Assembly (NCBI GenBank): GCA_964019425.1
Contig: OZ025846.1
Coordinates: 558,001 to 622,000 of the forward strand
Source: Flectonema sp. DT1601
Lineage: Eukaryota; Euglenozoa; Diplonemea; Diplonemida; Diplonemidae
Direction of reading: 5' to 3'
Length of the DNA: 64,000 nt
Of this stretch, positions 31,337-42,948 are shown one piece after another; position 1 is the first letter of the stretch; each line of letters starts with the position of its first letter. Below the pieces are notes generated by a model that was not told the DNA's origin, made no database searches, and worked only from the letters and a program-made list of their open reading frames with translations. The position numbers and the translations under genes are program-made.

Positions 31337-34300
31337 ATGAGCGCCACGACGGCAGATGGTGAGATGGCAGCTCAAGAATGGCAGGCGATGCTATTTGGAC
31401 GAGCAAAAGGAATTAGAGAGAATCTCAGTCAAATATTAGCGGCAGAAGGATTGGATGTCCCAGCAACACCTCGCATGCCGTTATCAAAGGAAGAAATACG
31501 ATCTCTATGCAAATGGAAAGGTTTGCAAATGAGCGAATTTCGTAATGACGTTCAAGTAAGAAACAACAGAGACGACGTCCATTTTGAAAGTAATGTCGAC
31601 TTTCTTAGTGCTGTTCTTGGTTTAGATCTGTCAACTGCTGAGACTCCTCTCTCTCCGATATTACTTGCGGCAGATCCTGGAATCTATACTCCTGATCCTC
31701 TTTTTATTGAACAGCAGCAACAACAACTTCAACAACAACAGCAACAACAAGATATGCTTCATCATCACCAACAACAATTAGAACAAGAGAAGGACCAGTC
31801 AACTGATAAACAACAGGAGTCACATCAATCACATGGAGATTTAAAACAACAACAAGAATTACAAAGACAGGATGATCATCATCATCAAGAGCAGCATAGG
31901 TTACAGCAGGGAAAGCAATCCTTAGAACATGATCATGACCAACATCATGAATCACAACAAGAATTACAACAAGAACAACAAGAAATACCAAAACAAACTA
32001 AAATAACTCTGATGGGTGCTGACCATGTTCGTCTTTCAATTTCTGGTGTGGCTACCGCAATGATGTCTCCCCGTTTAACAATGCAGCGAAGCCCATCACA
32101 GATGTTGGCTGGTGACTCGCAGATGGTTGATCAGGGAAATGCAAAGTTAGAAGCCGAGAATACAATCTTACGCTCGCAGCTGCAACGGCGGGCAAAAGAC
32201 GTCGCCTCCTCCAGAGAGATGGCGACAAAGACCTGGGAGAAGATGAAACAAGTTCGAAATGAAGTTCAGCCCCTCGAAGATATGTGGAAGCGACAACAAC
32301 TTGTAAACGTTGACTCAATGAGAAAAGATATCGCATTCTATGAAAAAGAAAGAGAATATCTCTACAGCAAAATATTCGGTTGTGACATCGATTTCACAAA
32401 AGGAAATGAACCCGACCAACAACAGCAACGAGAAGCACGTCCTACTCGCAATACGTTTGAAGCGGAGAAGAAAACTTTAAATAAGAAGATTGCATACCTC
32501 GCAAAGCAAGCTTCCGTATTAAAACGTAAGAATGCAGAACTAATTTACCTCATACGTCTTGATGAAGCCTACAAGATGTCTCAGAGAGATTTCGATGCTG
32601 GGAAACACAAAAGACGACACAGACGTGGCCACCAGGGAGGTAGAGCAAGCCTCCGTTCAAGTACTGGAGGATGTGGAAGCAATGAAGTACCTGATTATCA
32701 AATGCAATACAGTGGTGATACCGACTTCTCAAGTAGTGACGCTGAAGAAATCGAACCCGCATCTTATTCTAAAAACATTGAGTGGATGAGAGCTGACAAC
32801 GAATCCGCCGTAATTGATGACCTCCTCACTCGCATTCCCGGAAGCGATCCGAATTTTAATAAATGCTTCGGTTCGATACTAAGCAAAGTCTTCAACACTA
32901 TGTCATCACTCGATAGTGTTCGGGATAATACTTTAGAGGGAATTCGAGCTGTGGTACCGAATTTCTTAAAGACTGGCGTGTCGGAATTCAATAGGAAAAG
33001 TCACAACCAATATGTCGAAGAAAGAGTTCGACTCGTACATAAGTTAAAACACTTAATACCAATGCTACAAGTTGGACCTTCAGTAAATACAACAGAAACA
33101 GTATCAACAGAATCACAGACAACATCATTACCAGGTGACATGTTGTGTGCATCAGAATTCGCTTATGCAGCAACAGGAGGAAACCGACCATCAAAGAACG
33201 AACTCCGGGGACTTGAAGCAGGCACACGATGTGTTCTTTGCCATCATTTAGTTAGAAAAGATTACGAAACTGACACAGACGACAGCATGGAGTCTCTTGA
33301 GGACCCCGATGGCAACACTCCAGAAGGTCTACGCACAAGACATAATCGAAAGAAACTGGAAGCTAAAATTAGAACAGAAATACGAAAGGAACTCGAAGAC
33401 CAGGGCAACAGAGTTGAAAAAGAGTTGGAAGGCCTAACCAGATCCGCAATGAAAGCCGTCAAATCAAAGAGGACCGACAAACATGACAGACAAATTGAAC
33501 TACTTGAAAATAAAGTCAAAGTTTTGGAGAACTTTATTAGAACAAAATATAAAATGATGGAAACTCAAGCACTCTCACTACATCACACACTCTTCCGTAT
33601 AATGAAAAGACTTGGTGATGAGCTGCATGTACCAGACTTCGCAATGCCGACATTCAAAACACCAAAATACGCAACACCAGAGAAAGACTCTGACATGGCT
33701 CGTTTTGAACATGTAACCAGAATAATAAGAGACGATGAAGTAGGTCTGAAGAAGTTCTGGAACTACCTCCACGATCACTCTAATCCACAAGCGATTGCTA
33801 AAATGAGAGCGACCAACGAGTCGGCGTCAAAAGTTACTTCTGAAGAACAACCCACCCCAATGCTCACTTCTCTTTTAGCATCTGGAAAGCTTGCTCTTCC
33901 ACTTAGTACCCCAAGAATGAAAATGGAAACACCGCGAGGAGTTATTTCCAGTTGTAATATGTCACCTCGAGACACAGTCGCCAGTAAAACTGACGCCTCA
34001 GATGAGATGTCCCCGTCGGCTACGTTTGTTAGTCGACGTCTAAATGATACTCTCGATAACACTCGCCGTAAACGTAAAGTTATTAAGGGAATATATCGAG
34101 AGAGGACTGAGCGGCGTCGTCGTTTTCAAATATTTTGTACAACACTAAAAGCACAAGAATATGATGACTTTACTCAATTTTTTGTAAAGTACACGGAGTC
34201 AGCTGTTGGTCTTCGTCGGCTACGAGCTATTTTAGATGAACGAAAACAGCAGACTGCGAGTTCAGTTATTCAGAGACCCAACGCTCCTCCAGTCGAATCC

Positions 34301-36391
34301 AGATTTATGAAAGTACTCAAATGTTCAGATTGTAAACGTCCGTTGACTTCGAGTCCTTTTTGTCCGAAGACGGGGGTACCCCACTTGGGTGATATGAAGA
34401 CACCTGACAGAGCAAAAGAAACAAAAATTGGATTACAGAGAACAGTTGAAGATTTACTTCGGAGAATTAAAAATACAGAAAATTACGAAATAGAAAACAC
34501 TCCAGAAGTTGCCGTCTCACCCCCAAAAACACTCATCAGTTCCAATTCTGATATACTTGGAGGAAGTGAACTAGTTGTTGGTGTGAAGACAATCAGAAAT
34601 CAGTTGGGAGATCAAAGTCAGTTTAATAAATCGATAAACTTATTGCATACTATTCAACGAGGTTTTACGAAACCCAAAACTACTCGTCTTCTTGATGATG
34701 AAATACCTCCTCAAGCAGCGTCTTCTTCATTCATTAAGAGAATAACTCCTCCTGAGACAAATCAAACCAAACCAGTCCTCACTTCGACTGGATTCACAGC
34801 AGAGTTTAATGATCAGAGTGGTGGTTTAACAACCGGAAGCGATTTCGTTTTTGGAACTCCTAATCGAAAGCAATCTGTGTTTGCTTTGGATTCAATGCAG
34901 AAACCATCAAGAGCAGAGGGAGAGCAAAATAACCTTACTACATTTGGTATGGACATGCAGTCTAGTCACTCAATGCTAGAAACGTTGTCAAATCGTTCTC
35001 GTTCTCCTTCGATTTCTAGAAGACGATCTCGATCACCATCTCATGTCGAACCTTCTGAAACCTTTGAAAGTGATACCTTCACTAGGGAGTTGCTGGCTGC
35101 TAATACAATTGGAGCTCCTCCTGAATATCAATCAAGCAGGTCTCTTGTTGCACAACACTTTGAACGAAAACGATCTGTTTCACCGCAGACTGATCCTCGC
35201 ATTCGAGAACCCGATAGCATTGACGCGGGTGATAGCATGTTATCAATTGGTTTGAATGCTGTTCCTTTTACTGACACTCCAGCTGACCTACAAATCAACC
35301 AGCCTAGAAGGGCTTCACATGTACCGGTTGAGAAACAGAAATCTCAACCACCTGCGAAACTCGGTGAACAGTTACAGGCTGTGGGATATACTAATCAAAA
35401 GGAACCAACTAGTGGTAAAGTAATACAACGCAAGTTGGTAGTATCACAACCAAAAGGACAACAAAAGTTAGACTCGAAGACTAAGACAGTAACATCAACA
35501 GCTCGATCAATATCACCAACTGTAGGTTTAGGATTTGGGTTTTCTAATGTTCTATCAGGTGATTCACTTTCAGACGCTGCTTCTAGAAATGGTTCTCCAT
35601 TTGCTACTCCGATGAGGGGAAGAGGTTCTCCACAATCCTCAGCACTCGAAGTGTCTGTTGAAAGAATGACTCCTGAAGGTCTTCCACACGTACTCGACAG
35701 CACCAGAATATCACCAAAGTCATCTCCTTTACGTAATCAGATTCGTCCAGTTACTCGAAATCTAAGTGGAGTAAAGAAAACAGATCAATTGGATATTCTA
35801 AAGATTCAGGCTCCAAAAATAGCAGCTCGGAAGAACATCACACAAGATCAACAAGTTGGTTTCAACTTGTTAAAAATTGGAGAACGAATCGGTAACAAGA
35901 GAACTCCTGTTGCTGGTCGTTTGCAGGCTGATCGACAGCCTCCCAAATTTAATAATAACTTGATAAATGACAGGTCACCAATGGTAACAGCAAGTACTAG
36001 AACAGGAGTGCTTGCTGGTCCGATTTCAGCAAGAGCTGTGAAGGGGTTTACTCCAGCACCGATAAAACGTGCGACCACACCTGCGGCACATTTTCCTTTA
36101 ATTAGTTCCAGTCAAGATGTTTTCGCAACGTCAAGTTCCTCTACTATTCCAAAGAAGCAGCAGCAACAACAACAACCACAACTACAGAAATCTCATTCTA
36201 AACAACTCTATCAGACAGAGCCACCTCCTCAGGTTATGGAACCTCTCAAAAGTAGTGTTCTGCCCTGCAAGTCACAAGTAGTAATTAACAATCTGGAAGA
36301 TATTAGAAACCCGAACAGAGATCCACTAAAAATAGCGATCGATAAACTAGAACTCGGTGCTGACTGGTATAAATTATTAGACTCAAAGTAA
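31337..36391 (+). CDS. Very large Q/H-rich, coiled-coil scaffold-like protein
   Basis: 1684 residues in a single exon, family unknown. Residues about 125-215 are a Gln/His/Glu-rich tract coded by CAA, CAG and CAT repeats. Residues 265-415 are coiled coil. A globular-looking helical block follows (about 475-590). Two CxxC pairs occur, CVLCHH near 636 and CSDCKRPL...FC near 995, possibly binding zinc. A second coiled coil covers about 670-760. The final 600 residues are Ser/Pro-rich and disordered with many SP/TP sites and Arg-Ser patches (SRSPSISRRRSRSPS), then a short Gln run. It is consistent with a cytoskeletal or basal-body scaffold. The start is 33 nt after TTCTTTCACAG (31304). Confidence 0.88.
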   Translation: MSATTADGEMAAQEWQAMLFGRAKGIRENLSQILAAEGLDVPATPRMPLSKEEIRSLCKWKGLQMSEFRNDVQVRNNRDDVHFESNVDFLSAVLGLDLSTAETPLSPILLAADPGIYTPDPLFIEQQQQQLQQQQQQQDMLHHHQQQLEQEKDQSTDKQQESHQSHGDLKQQQELQRQDDHHHQEQHRLQQGKQSLEHDHDQHHESQQELQQEQQEIPKQTKITLMGADHVRLSISGVATAMMSPRLTMQRSPSQMLAGDSQMVDQGNAKLEAENTILRSQLQRRAKDVASSREMATKTWEKMKQVRNEVQPLEDMWKRQQLVNVDSMRKDIAFYEKEREYLYSKIFGCDIDFTKGNEPDQQQQREARPTRNTFEAEKKTLNKKIAYLAKQASVLKRKNAELIYLIRLDEAYKMSQRDFDAGKHKRRHRRGHQGGRASLRSSTGGCGSNEVPDYQMQYSGDTDFSSSDAEEIEPASYSKNIEWMRADNESAVIDDLLTRIPGSDPNFNKCFGSILSKVFNTMSSLDSVRDNTLEGIRAVVPNFLKTGVSEFNRKSHNQYVEERVRLVHKLKHLIPMLQVGPSVNTTETVSTESQTTSLPGDMLCASEFAYAATGGNRPSKNELRGLEAGTRCVLCHHLVRKDYETDTDDSMESLEDPDGNTPEGLRTRHNRKKLEAKIRTEIRKELEDQGNRVEKELEGLTRSAMKAVKSKRTDKHDRQIELLENKVKVLENFIRTKYKMMETQALSLHHTLFRIMKRLGDELHVPDFAMPTFKTPKYATPEKDSDMARFEHVTRIIRDDEVGLKKFWNYLHDHSNPQAIAKMRATNESASKVTSEEQPTPMLTSLLASGKLALPLSTPRMKMETPRGVISSCNMSPRDTVASKTDASDEMSPSATFVSRRLNDTLDNTRRKRKVIKGIYRERTERRRRFQIFCTTLKAQEYDDFTQFFVKYTESAVGLRRLRAILDERKQQTASSVIQRPNAPPVESRFMKVLKCSDCKRPLTSSPFCPKTGVPHLGDMKTPDRAKETKIGLQRTVEDLLRRIKNTENYEIENTPEVAVSPPKTLISSNSDILGGSELVVGVKTIRNQLGDQSQFNKSINLLHTIQRGFTKPKTTRLLDDEIPPQAASSSFIKRITPPETNQTKPVLTSTGFTAEFNDQSGGLTTGSDFVFGTPNRKQSVFALDSMQKPSRAEGEQNNLTTFGMDMQSSHSMLETLSNRSRSPSISRRRSRSPSHVEPSETFESDTFTRELLAANTIGAPPEYQSSRSLVAQHFERKRSVSPQTDPRIREPDSIDAGDSMLSIGLNAVPFTDTPADLQINQPRRASHVPVEKQKSQPPAKLGEQLQAVGYTNQKEPTSGKVIQRKLVVSQPKGQQKLDSKTKTVTSTARSISPTVGLGFGFSNVLSGDSLSDAASRNGSPFATPMRGRGSPQSSALEVSVERMTPEGLPHVLDSTRISPKSSPLRNQIRPVTRNLSGVKKTDQLDILKIQAPKIAARKNITQDQQVGFNLLKIGERIGNKRTPVAGRLQADRQPPKFNNNLINDRSPMVTASTRTGVLAGPISARAVKGFTPAPIKRATTPAAHFPLISSSQDVFATSSSSTIPKKQQQQQQPQLQKSHSKQLYQTEPPPQVMEPLKSSVLPCKSQVVINNLEDIRNPNRDPLKIAIDKLELGADWYKLLDSK

Positions 36392-36556
36392 ATATTCATT
36401 GCGAACGTTATCCATTACACGGTTGTGTTCCCACTTCCAACTTTTTATACTTTATTTTTTGGATACTTTCATTACTCCAATCAGTAATGTGGAACTTTTG
36501 ATGAATATTATTATTATTATTATTCTACACAAATCACAGATTAATCATCCTTAATA

Positions 36557-37756
36557 ATGTTTTCGAGAACTTCTATGATGCGGTTGAAACACGTGAATGC
36601 TGCTGAGAGGGTTCGGTTGGCTTCAGATTTGGAAGCAGGTTATAGTCTTCTTAAAACAGCGTATATCCCTGATAACTTTGATCCAAATACAGTTAAGCAA
36701 CTTGGTGAGATGCAAGTATCCAGGGAAGTTTCTCAAATGAGAGAACGTTGTAGATTGCTTCGATACACAACTCCTCCTAGCAGACTGAATAGACAGTATG
36801 CTTTGGGTTTTGTTCCAACCATGGGACAATTACATGACGGTCACATGGCTTTGATTGAGGCATCTCAAGCAGAATGTGTTTTTACAGCTGTTTCTATATT
36901 CGTAAACCCAACTCAATTTGGAGCTGGTGAAGACTTCAATAAGTATCCAAGAAACCTCGACAGGGATCTACGAATCCTCGCTGAAGCAAAAGTTGATTGC
37001 GTTTACCTTCCTACAAAAGAATCAATGTACCCGCCAGGGTATAAAATGTATTCTTATTATAAGGGTGCTGATAACATGCCGGAAGGTCTTAGTAGAGACG
37101 GGCATTTCGAGGGTGTCTCGACTGTTTGTACAAAATTATTTCATATTGTTGAACCTGATATCACTTACATTGGACAAAAAGATGCGATGCAATGCATCGT
37201 TCTCGGAGCTGTTGCGAGAGATTTTAACATGACAACTCAGGTACGTGTCTGTCCTGTTGTTAGAGAGATAGATGGGTTAGCGTTGTCATCGCGTAATATT
37301 TACCTTTCTGCGGAACAGAGGAGTGACGCAGTAGGCATCAGTAAGGCACTTGAAGAGATAAATAATCAATTCCGTTCAATCTCACTCACACAACACGGTG
37401 AGGGAAATCGACTTCCGACAGCTAAGGAAGTAAAAGATCAAGTTAGGTTATTGTTTGCGAAGTATATTACCATCGGAGAACCTGATTATGTTTCTGTTGG
37501 TCGTAACTGTGATATGCAAGAGATAGCTGATGATGAACCAGTACCGGTGGTATGTTACTTTAGTAAAATATTTTTATAACACCACCACCACCACCACCAC
37601 CACCAACAGGGATCCTTCTTATCAGTAGCTGTACGCTATGGATCAACTAGACTACTAGATGCCTATCGACTAGGATACGATCCTGAAGATTACTGGACAT
37701 CTTCAGAAGTTCCTGAGAAGTACACAGTAGACAAGATGAAGATTCTTAACCTTTAA
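36557..37756 (+). CDS. panC: Pantoate-beta-alanine ligase (pantothenate synthetase), two exons
   Basis: Exons 36557-37549 and 37610-37756 give 379 residues. It joins pantoate and beta-alanine using ATP to make pantothenate, the coenzyme A precursor. The HIGH-like nucleotide motif is GFVPTMGQLHDGH; IFVNPTQFGAGEDF, GHFEGVSTVCTKLF, YIGQKDAMQ and LALSSRNIYLS are all PanC signatures. The 60-nt intron has donor GTATGT, a CAC-repeat body and acceptor CAACAG; exon 2 restores the family's C-terminal LSVAVRYGSTRLLDAY. The first 80 residues are extra relative to bacterial PanC; MFSRTSMMRLKHVNAAERVR is basic and amphipathic, so mitochondrial import is plausible. The start is 18 nt after AATCACAG (36539). 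Confidence 0.93.
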
Positions 37757-37999
37757 AGTTATCACAGTCGTCATTGTTGATTAAAATGAAGGGTTACTCT
37801 TCACCATAAAGGTAATCAAATATATGTCAGAATAAACTATCCTGACCTGACTGGTACTTCTTATCGCCTTGTGAAACTTGCGATTAGAGCGGCGTGTGAC
37901 CCCAGTACTCGCTACGAGTGATTATTGAAGATTTATATGAAATTTTTATTTTAATTATTATCTTAACAGGAGAGGGTTTGCCAAAAAAGATTATGAAAT

Positions 38000-40450
38000 A
38001 TGGCTACCCTTCTGGTGGCAACAATGTGTCTAAGTGGGAGTATTGATGTACCAGCAGTCATAACAATACCAGAGGCATCTCCTGAGCAGATTCAGTCTAT
38101 TCCAACAGCACCGATATGGGAAGGAGGTAATAGAACTATCGGATTTTTAGGAGATAGCAAAGTTGATGAAGATACTGTTAGGAACTTGGGGTTTAGTATT
38201 GTTGTTGGTGTCATGAGTGAGTCGTTTAGAAATCCAGTAGGAATGGGTGGTAAGGGAAGTTCACTACATGACAACGTCGGTACTTATCTAACAATTGAAT
38301 CAACTTTATCAAAAAATATTTACAAGTCTTCATATGGTAAGATACTCGAGTCTGAAAACAGTCAGTTCACAGTAATTAGAGACAATGAAGACTGTCCTGA
38401 CAACAACTATTGCAGACTGACATTATCATTCCCAGCCTCATCAGAGTATAATGTCAATAGAGGTGATGAGAAGTTAAATATTATTTGGGGGGAGAGGATA
38501 TTCGAAAGCGGATCGACGTCAAAAACAGCAACATCAACAATCACAATAGTAGATGATAGTGTCGTTCCAAAATTACAACAAAATGTCGCAGACATGGTGG
38601 AAATAGCTGTGATTGGATCTGCTTTATTCGGAAGTAGTCTTCCTGCTGTCATGTCTGCCTCTCGTCACCTGCTACTACTCCACTTAAAGTGTGGCGTTGA
38701 ACATGACGCATTAGACCATGCGACTAACCCAGCAGAGATGACAGTCGGTGAGACGAGAAACCGTTTTTATATTGGAGGCTTAGTATCTAATTTATTATTG
38801 TCTTTCTTACCAATTGGTGTTCACTTTCTTTTGGTAATGTTACAGTGGAAGTGTAAAGGACTGAATCAAGAAACTGAAGAAGAAGCAAATGACAGAATCC
38901 AAGAAAACCAAAGAAAACCAATAACTGAGTTTGAAGAACGCCAACAATGTTTTGGAATCACAATCACTGAGTTTCGACAACTTCAAGCGACTGTTAGATA
39001 TCCTCATTACTCTCTTATATTCTTATTGTTTGCTTTTCAAGGAGTCGCAACCTGTGGATGGAGGTTATTAATTCATGGTAGCTCAGCTACTGAACATGTC
39101 ATAGGCTTCACAGCACTTGCCTTCTTCAATTGTTCTGGAATACTATTCGTTTGGTGGAAACTTGGAAAGGGATCTCAAAATCGTTTGGCTGCTGTCTTTG
39201 TAACTATCCCAAATCAAAGCAAGAAGAGAGAATATTTCTTAGGAAACGGTGAATGGGTGTCGTCGACGAGGAGGAGATTACTACACACGTACGCAGTTAT
39301 TTTTGAGTGTTTTAATAAAAAGTATCCAAGATTTCTACTAATTGAGCTTTTCGTTGTACTAATTCTAGCCCTTCTTGGAACCCTCGACGCCGATGACTGG
39401 AGCAGCTGTATTGGAGAATTCGCTGCCGCTACACTTGTCATAGCAATATTTTTACTTTGGTGTATGTGGTCGAAACCTTGGTCGTCTAAGTTCGATAACC
39501 ACTCGATCTGTTTTATAACTGCAACAGAAGCACTCTCTTTAGTCATATCATGCGTATCTCTTTCATTGAAGGGAACAGCTGATACTGCTCACCTTATGAG
39601 TGAATGGTTGTTACTGATTGGATCGCTATTCATTATGATGAAGGCAGTCGTTGATATAATGTGTTTGATATTTGATACCTGTTCTGGTAGACGTTGGCAA
39701 TTACAAGAAGCATTCGAACAAGGACAGACAATGTACTCTGCTAGACAATATTATTTTAACTCTTTACCAGCAAAGAGTAAACTTGTAGATCCTGAAGATG
39801 AAGAAGGAGGTAAACTCCTATCAAAAATCGCTCCCACAGCATCCTCTGTATTCCAAGAACATATCTTAGCACACGTTGCTTCAAAGGACTCGTCAAAAGT
39901 GTTGTTAGAGGATCATTTTGAACATATTCCGACATGTCCGGTACGTAGATATTTATTTTTTATTTACAACCCAACTGAAAAGAACAACAAAAAATAAATA
40001 AAATACTAATCACAGATCAGTACTGGACTCCTTTTATTATCAAAGAGAGGAGCTAAGAGGCCAGAGTGTCCCGCCTGTTGGTGTAAAGCAGCTGGAGATG
40101 TAGAAACAGCAGATGACGTGAGGAGTATTGAGACTAGTGAATTACCACCACCACCCTCACAAACATTTAGTTATATTGATGTAGATCGAACAATAAGTGC
40201 TTCAACGAATGTGAGTAAAGAAGCTCTTCCGCCTTTCTCACAATACGGATGTACTAGCAGAAGAAGGGGTTCTCAAGTTAGTAGGGGAAGTAAGAGTAAT
40301 AAACAAACTTTAAAGTCTTCTCTCTCTGACTGGTCTGAATTCTTCACTGATGATGGCGCTCCGTACTACCACAACAGAGTGACTAACGAAACAACATGGA
40401 ATCCACACAGTGACGTCCTGAATCATTTCAGTGATCGTTACAGTCCATAG
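38000..40450 (+). CDS. Multi-pass membrane protein with extracellular beta-domain and cytosolic WW domain, two exons
   Basis: Exons 38000-39940 and 40016-40450 give 791 residues; the 75-nt intron has donor GTACGT and acceptor AATCACAG, and exon phases agree. An N-terminal hydrophobic stretch may be a signal peptide. Residues about 25-195 form a strand-rich ectodomain ending in TSTITIVDDS, like Calx-beta or similar repeats. About eight hydrophobic segments follow between residues 200 and 560. Exon 2 adds a Cys-rich RPECPACWCK patch, a PPPP stretch and a C-terminal WW domain (DWSEFFTDDGAPYYHN ... TTWNP), which binds proline-rich ligands. The family is not named; it resembles protist surface sensors or TRP-like proteins only in layout. 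A short out-of-frame ATG lies at 37993, between the acceptor at 37969 and the start. Confidence 0.8.
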
Positions 40451-41637
40451 TTTTGTTTCGCTACTAAAAGACTGTTACGTTTTAAAAAGAAAATCAATCT
40501 CTCAATAGTTTATTTATTTTATTTTTTTTATTTTTTATTATTATTATTTTTTTTTTTCCTCGTTTGTCTTGTCATCTGAGGTACTTATTCAAAGAGGTGT
40601 CTGCACTGCTGCATAAATAATTTAATAACTGAGACGGTGGTGGTGATGATGTTTTAGTTGTTCTTCCTTAGCGGTTTAATTGCCGGAGAGAGACAGAGAG
40701 AGGGGGAAGGAAAAAAAAAAAAAAAAAAAAAAAAAGGGAGAAACAGAAGATATTGGCAAGCACGCGTAGTTTATTGTTATGTGGCGCACTTTAAAAGATC
40801 AAAAAAAGCCAATTTTTTTCTTCCCTCTTTTTTTTTTTAATATTTTTTTTTCCCCTTCTTCTATAACCTTTTGTTTCATTCACCTTTTTTTCTAAGATTT
40901 TATTTCTTGAATAAGAAGCTGCAATATGTACGACAGCAACGTTCTGTATTCAGGGCATTGCTTGTAAAGCTGCTATAAAAATGTTGCATAATAGAAATTG
41001 CAGCATAGTCTTATTCATTTTATTTTTTCTGGCCGATTGGCTGCATCGAAGCGTAAAGCTTGTATCACAATCCAGTCAGGTTGTTGCAGACGGAGACGCT
41101 TCAAGTTCTGAAATCGATTTTGTACAGAACTGTCTTTCTTCGATGGGATGAGCCCCCGACAGTGATTTTTATTCGTCTTTCTAAGTTTCTATCCTGTGCC
41201 GTATTTCTGTATATTTTTTTTTCCCTTCTTCACAAGAAGAAGGCCGAGACATGGGAAACTATTAGCCAAGAAAATTCAAAATTTAGAGACAAAAAAAAAT
41301 AATAAAAAATATAATGAGTTAAGCCATAGTACTGTTCAAGTTATGTTTTTTTTTTTTTTTTTTTACCCTTTTTTTTATATATAATTTTATTTTTTTTTTG
41401 TCGGTTCTGCTGGCGTTTATTCAGCCAGAACAAATAAACCTCTTCTTATATACAATCTTTTTAATGTTGTGTTTCTTCATATTTGTCTTACTTCGTATGA
41501 CCTTTTTTTTTCCCTGTTTTAAAGTAGAACTCTACGTTACTTAGGATATAATTATGCTACAGGTTTTTCATTGATTAATATGTTCAAGAGCGAGAACGTC
41601 GTCAGCTTATATTAGTGTGAGAGATTCAACGGTTTTG
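40451..41637. other. Intergenic, homopolymer-rich
   Basis: No gene supported. T- and A-runs lie near 40545-40557, 40711-40735 and 41345-41364. ATGCTACAG ends at 41562 and may be the leader acceptor for the next gene; a short out-of-frame ATG frame lies at 41580-41615. Confidence 0.6.
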
Positions 41638-42948
41638 ATGGAACGAAATGGAACTCAAACACGTTCCTTCACTAGAGGTCGGAAGGTTCTTATGGATAAG
41701 CTTAGGGGAGTGCGTCCCCCACGACCAACAGATTCAGAAGTAATAATGCACTGTAAAGGTGATTATTCCTTCACTGGTCCTTTTCCAAAACCACCTCCGA
41801 CAGTACTCGCAGCGGAAGAAGAATGGGAACGGAGTGAAGATGCGAAGGGAAAATTAAAAATAAAATTTGTTGAAGAATCAGAATTGAGACAAAGAGTATA
41901 CAATCAGTTTCTTGATTGGTTAGTACGAGAAGAATGTGAATGGGAGCAGACTCCACAAAGGAGAATACGATCTTCACATCAAAGTGAGTTACATTCATTT
42001 TCTGTTTATATTATTGATAGCTTCGCGGAGTATGCTTCTAACGTTAATCACGCAATACAAACACAAGCATCCTCTCATTCTCATCTGTCACCAATAGAAC
42101 GTCTACTTCAACCTACTCACATTACTGATGAGTTGTTTTTAGCACTTGGTTGTGCTCTGTACGACAGATGCAGTGCGTCTTTGGGTTCATACTCGAATTT
42201 ATTTATAACTGTGAGAAGTGTTCTATTACCTCGTTTGTACTGTTCTGGTGAAAGTGTTCTAACTGGAGGATGGAATTCATTAGCTGGAAGAGTTCGTCAT
42301 TACTTATCAAATATTCCGTATTTCGCAACTCATGTTTCAACTATCCAAGAACATGAGGCACTCACTGAAGAGCTTCACCGAGCTAGAGAACACATGCAAT
42401 TTTGGAGCTGGTCCATATGGAGGAGTGTCCTTGCGGGTTCACAACGAAAAGCAGCATTTTTAACGAAAATAGAAACCTGGGCTCAAAATAAAATCAACAA
42501 CATCCTTCTTCGGAAGATGCTCCAACGTTGGAAGTCATACATCACGTCATTCAAAGCCAACAGCAGATGTACCAACTTACACATCACTTTACGACCATTC
42601 AGTGATGCACCAAGCTTGGAAGGATGTGTGTCAGATGTGGTTGTCGCTTACAAGTCTGCGAAGGAAGAGGCTGCTGATCTGGAAAAGCAACTTATTTCAG
42701 CTCGACAGATCATAGAAAAATTAGTATTAAAAATGTCTTCAAGCACCAAGAAGGCTAAGATGTACGAAATCAAGTCGCTTGAGGCTATTAAATCCTCTAC
42801 GGAAGCCACATCTAAACTCAGTTTCGTTGAGCAAGAGCTTCAAGAAAGCCTATCAGTCCAACGCTCTCTGAGAGCTGAAATAGAAGATTTGAAGAGCATC
42901 CAAGCAGAACGTTCTTTCGCATCGTGGAGTACCCGAACAAACAAATAA
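41638..42948 (+). CDS. Helical, W-rich, coiled-coil protein related in layout to the 7998 gene
   Basis: 436 residues from the ATG at 41638; the frame is open from 41617 only through a GTG. A basic start is followed by helical residues about 50-230 and then a WSWSIWRSVLAGSQRK / MLQRWKSYITSFK pair of Trp-bearing helices (about 260-305), like SFI1-type repeats. Residues about 335-430 are coiled coil. The order helical domain, Trp helices, coiled coil is the same as in residues 60-415 of the protein at 7998, so the two may be distant paralogues. It lacks that protein's CH-like domain and repeats. A basal-body role is plausible but not shown. Confidence 0.82.
   Translation: MERNGTQTRSFTRGRKVLMDKLRGVRPPRPTDSEVIMHCKGDYSFTGPFPKPPPTVLAAEEEWERSEDAKGKLKIKFVEESELRQRVYNQFLDWLVREECEWEQTPQRRIRSSHQSELHSFSVYIIDSFAEYASNVNHAIQTQASSHSHLSPIERLLQPTHITDELFLALGCALYDRCSASLGSYSNLFITVRSVLLPRLYCSGESVLTGGWNSLAGRVRHYLSNIPYFATHVSTIQEHEALTEELHRAREHMQFWSWSIWRSVLAGSQRKAAFLTKIETWAQNKINNILLRKMLQRWKSYITSFKANSRCTNLHITLRPFSDAPSLEGCVSDVVVAYKSAKEEAADLEKQLISARQIIEKLVLKMSSSTKKAKMYEIKSLEAIKSSTEATSKLSFVEQELQESLSVQRSLRAEIEDLKSIQAERSFASWSTRTNK

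Noticed and set aside
41060-41384. Two overlapping 60-80 residue open frames
   Set aside because: They end in homopolymer-derived Lys/Phe and show no motif or leader acceptor.
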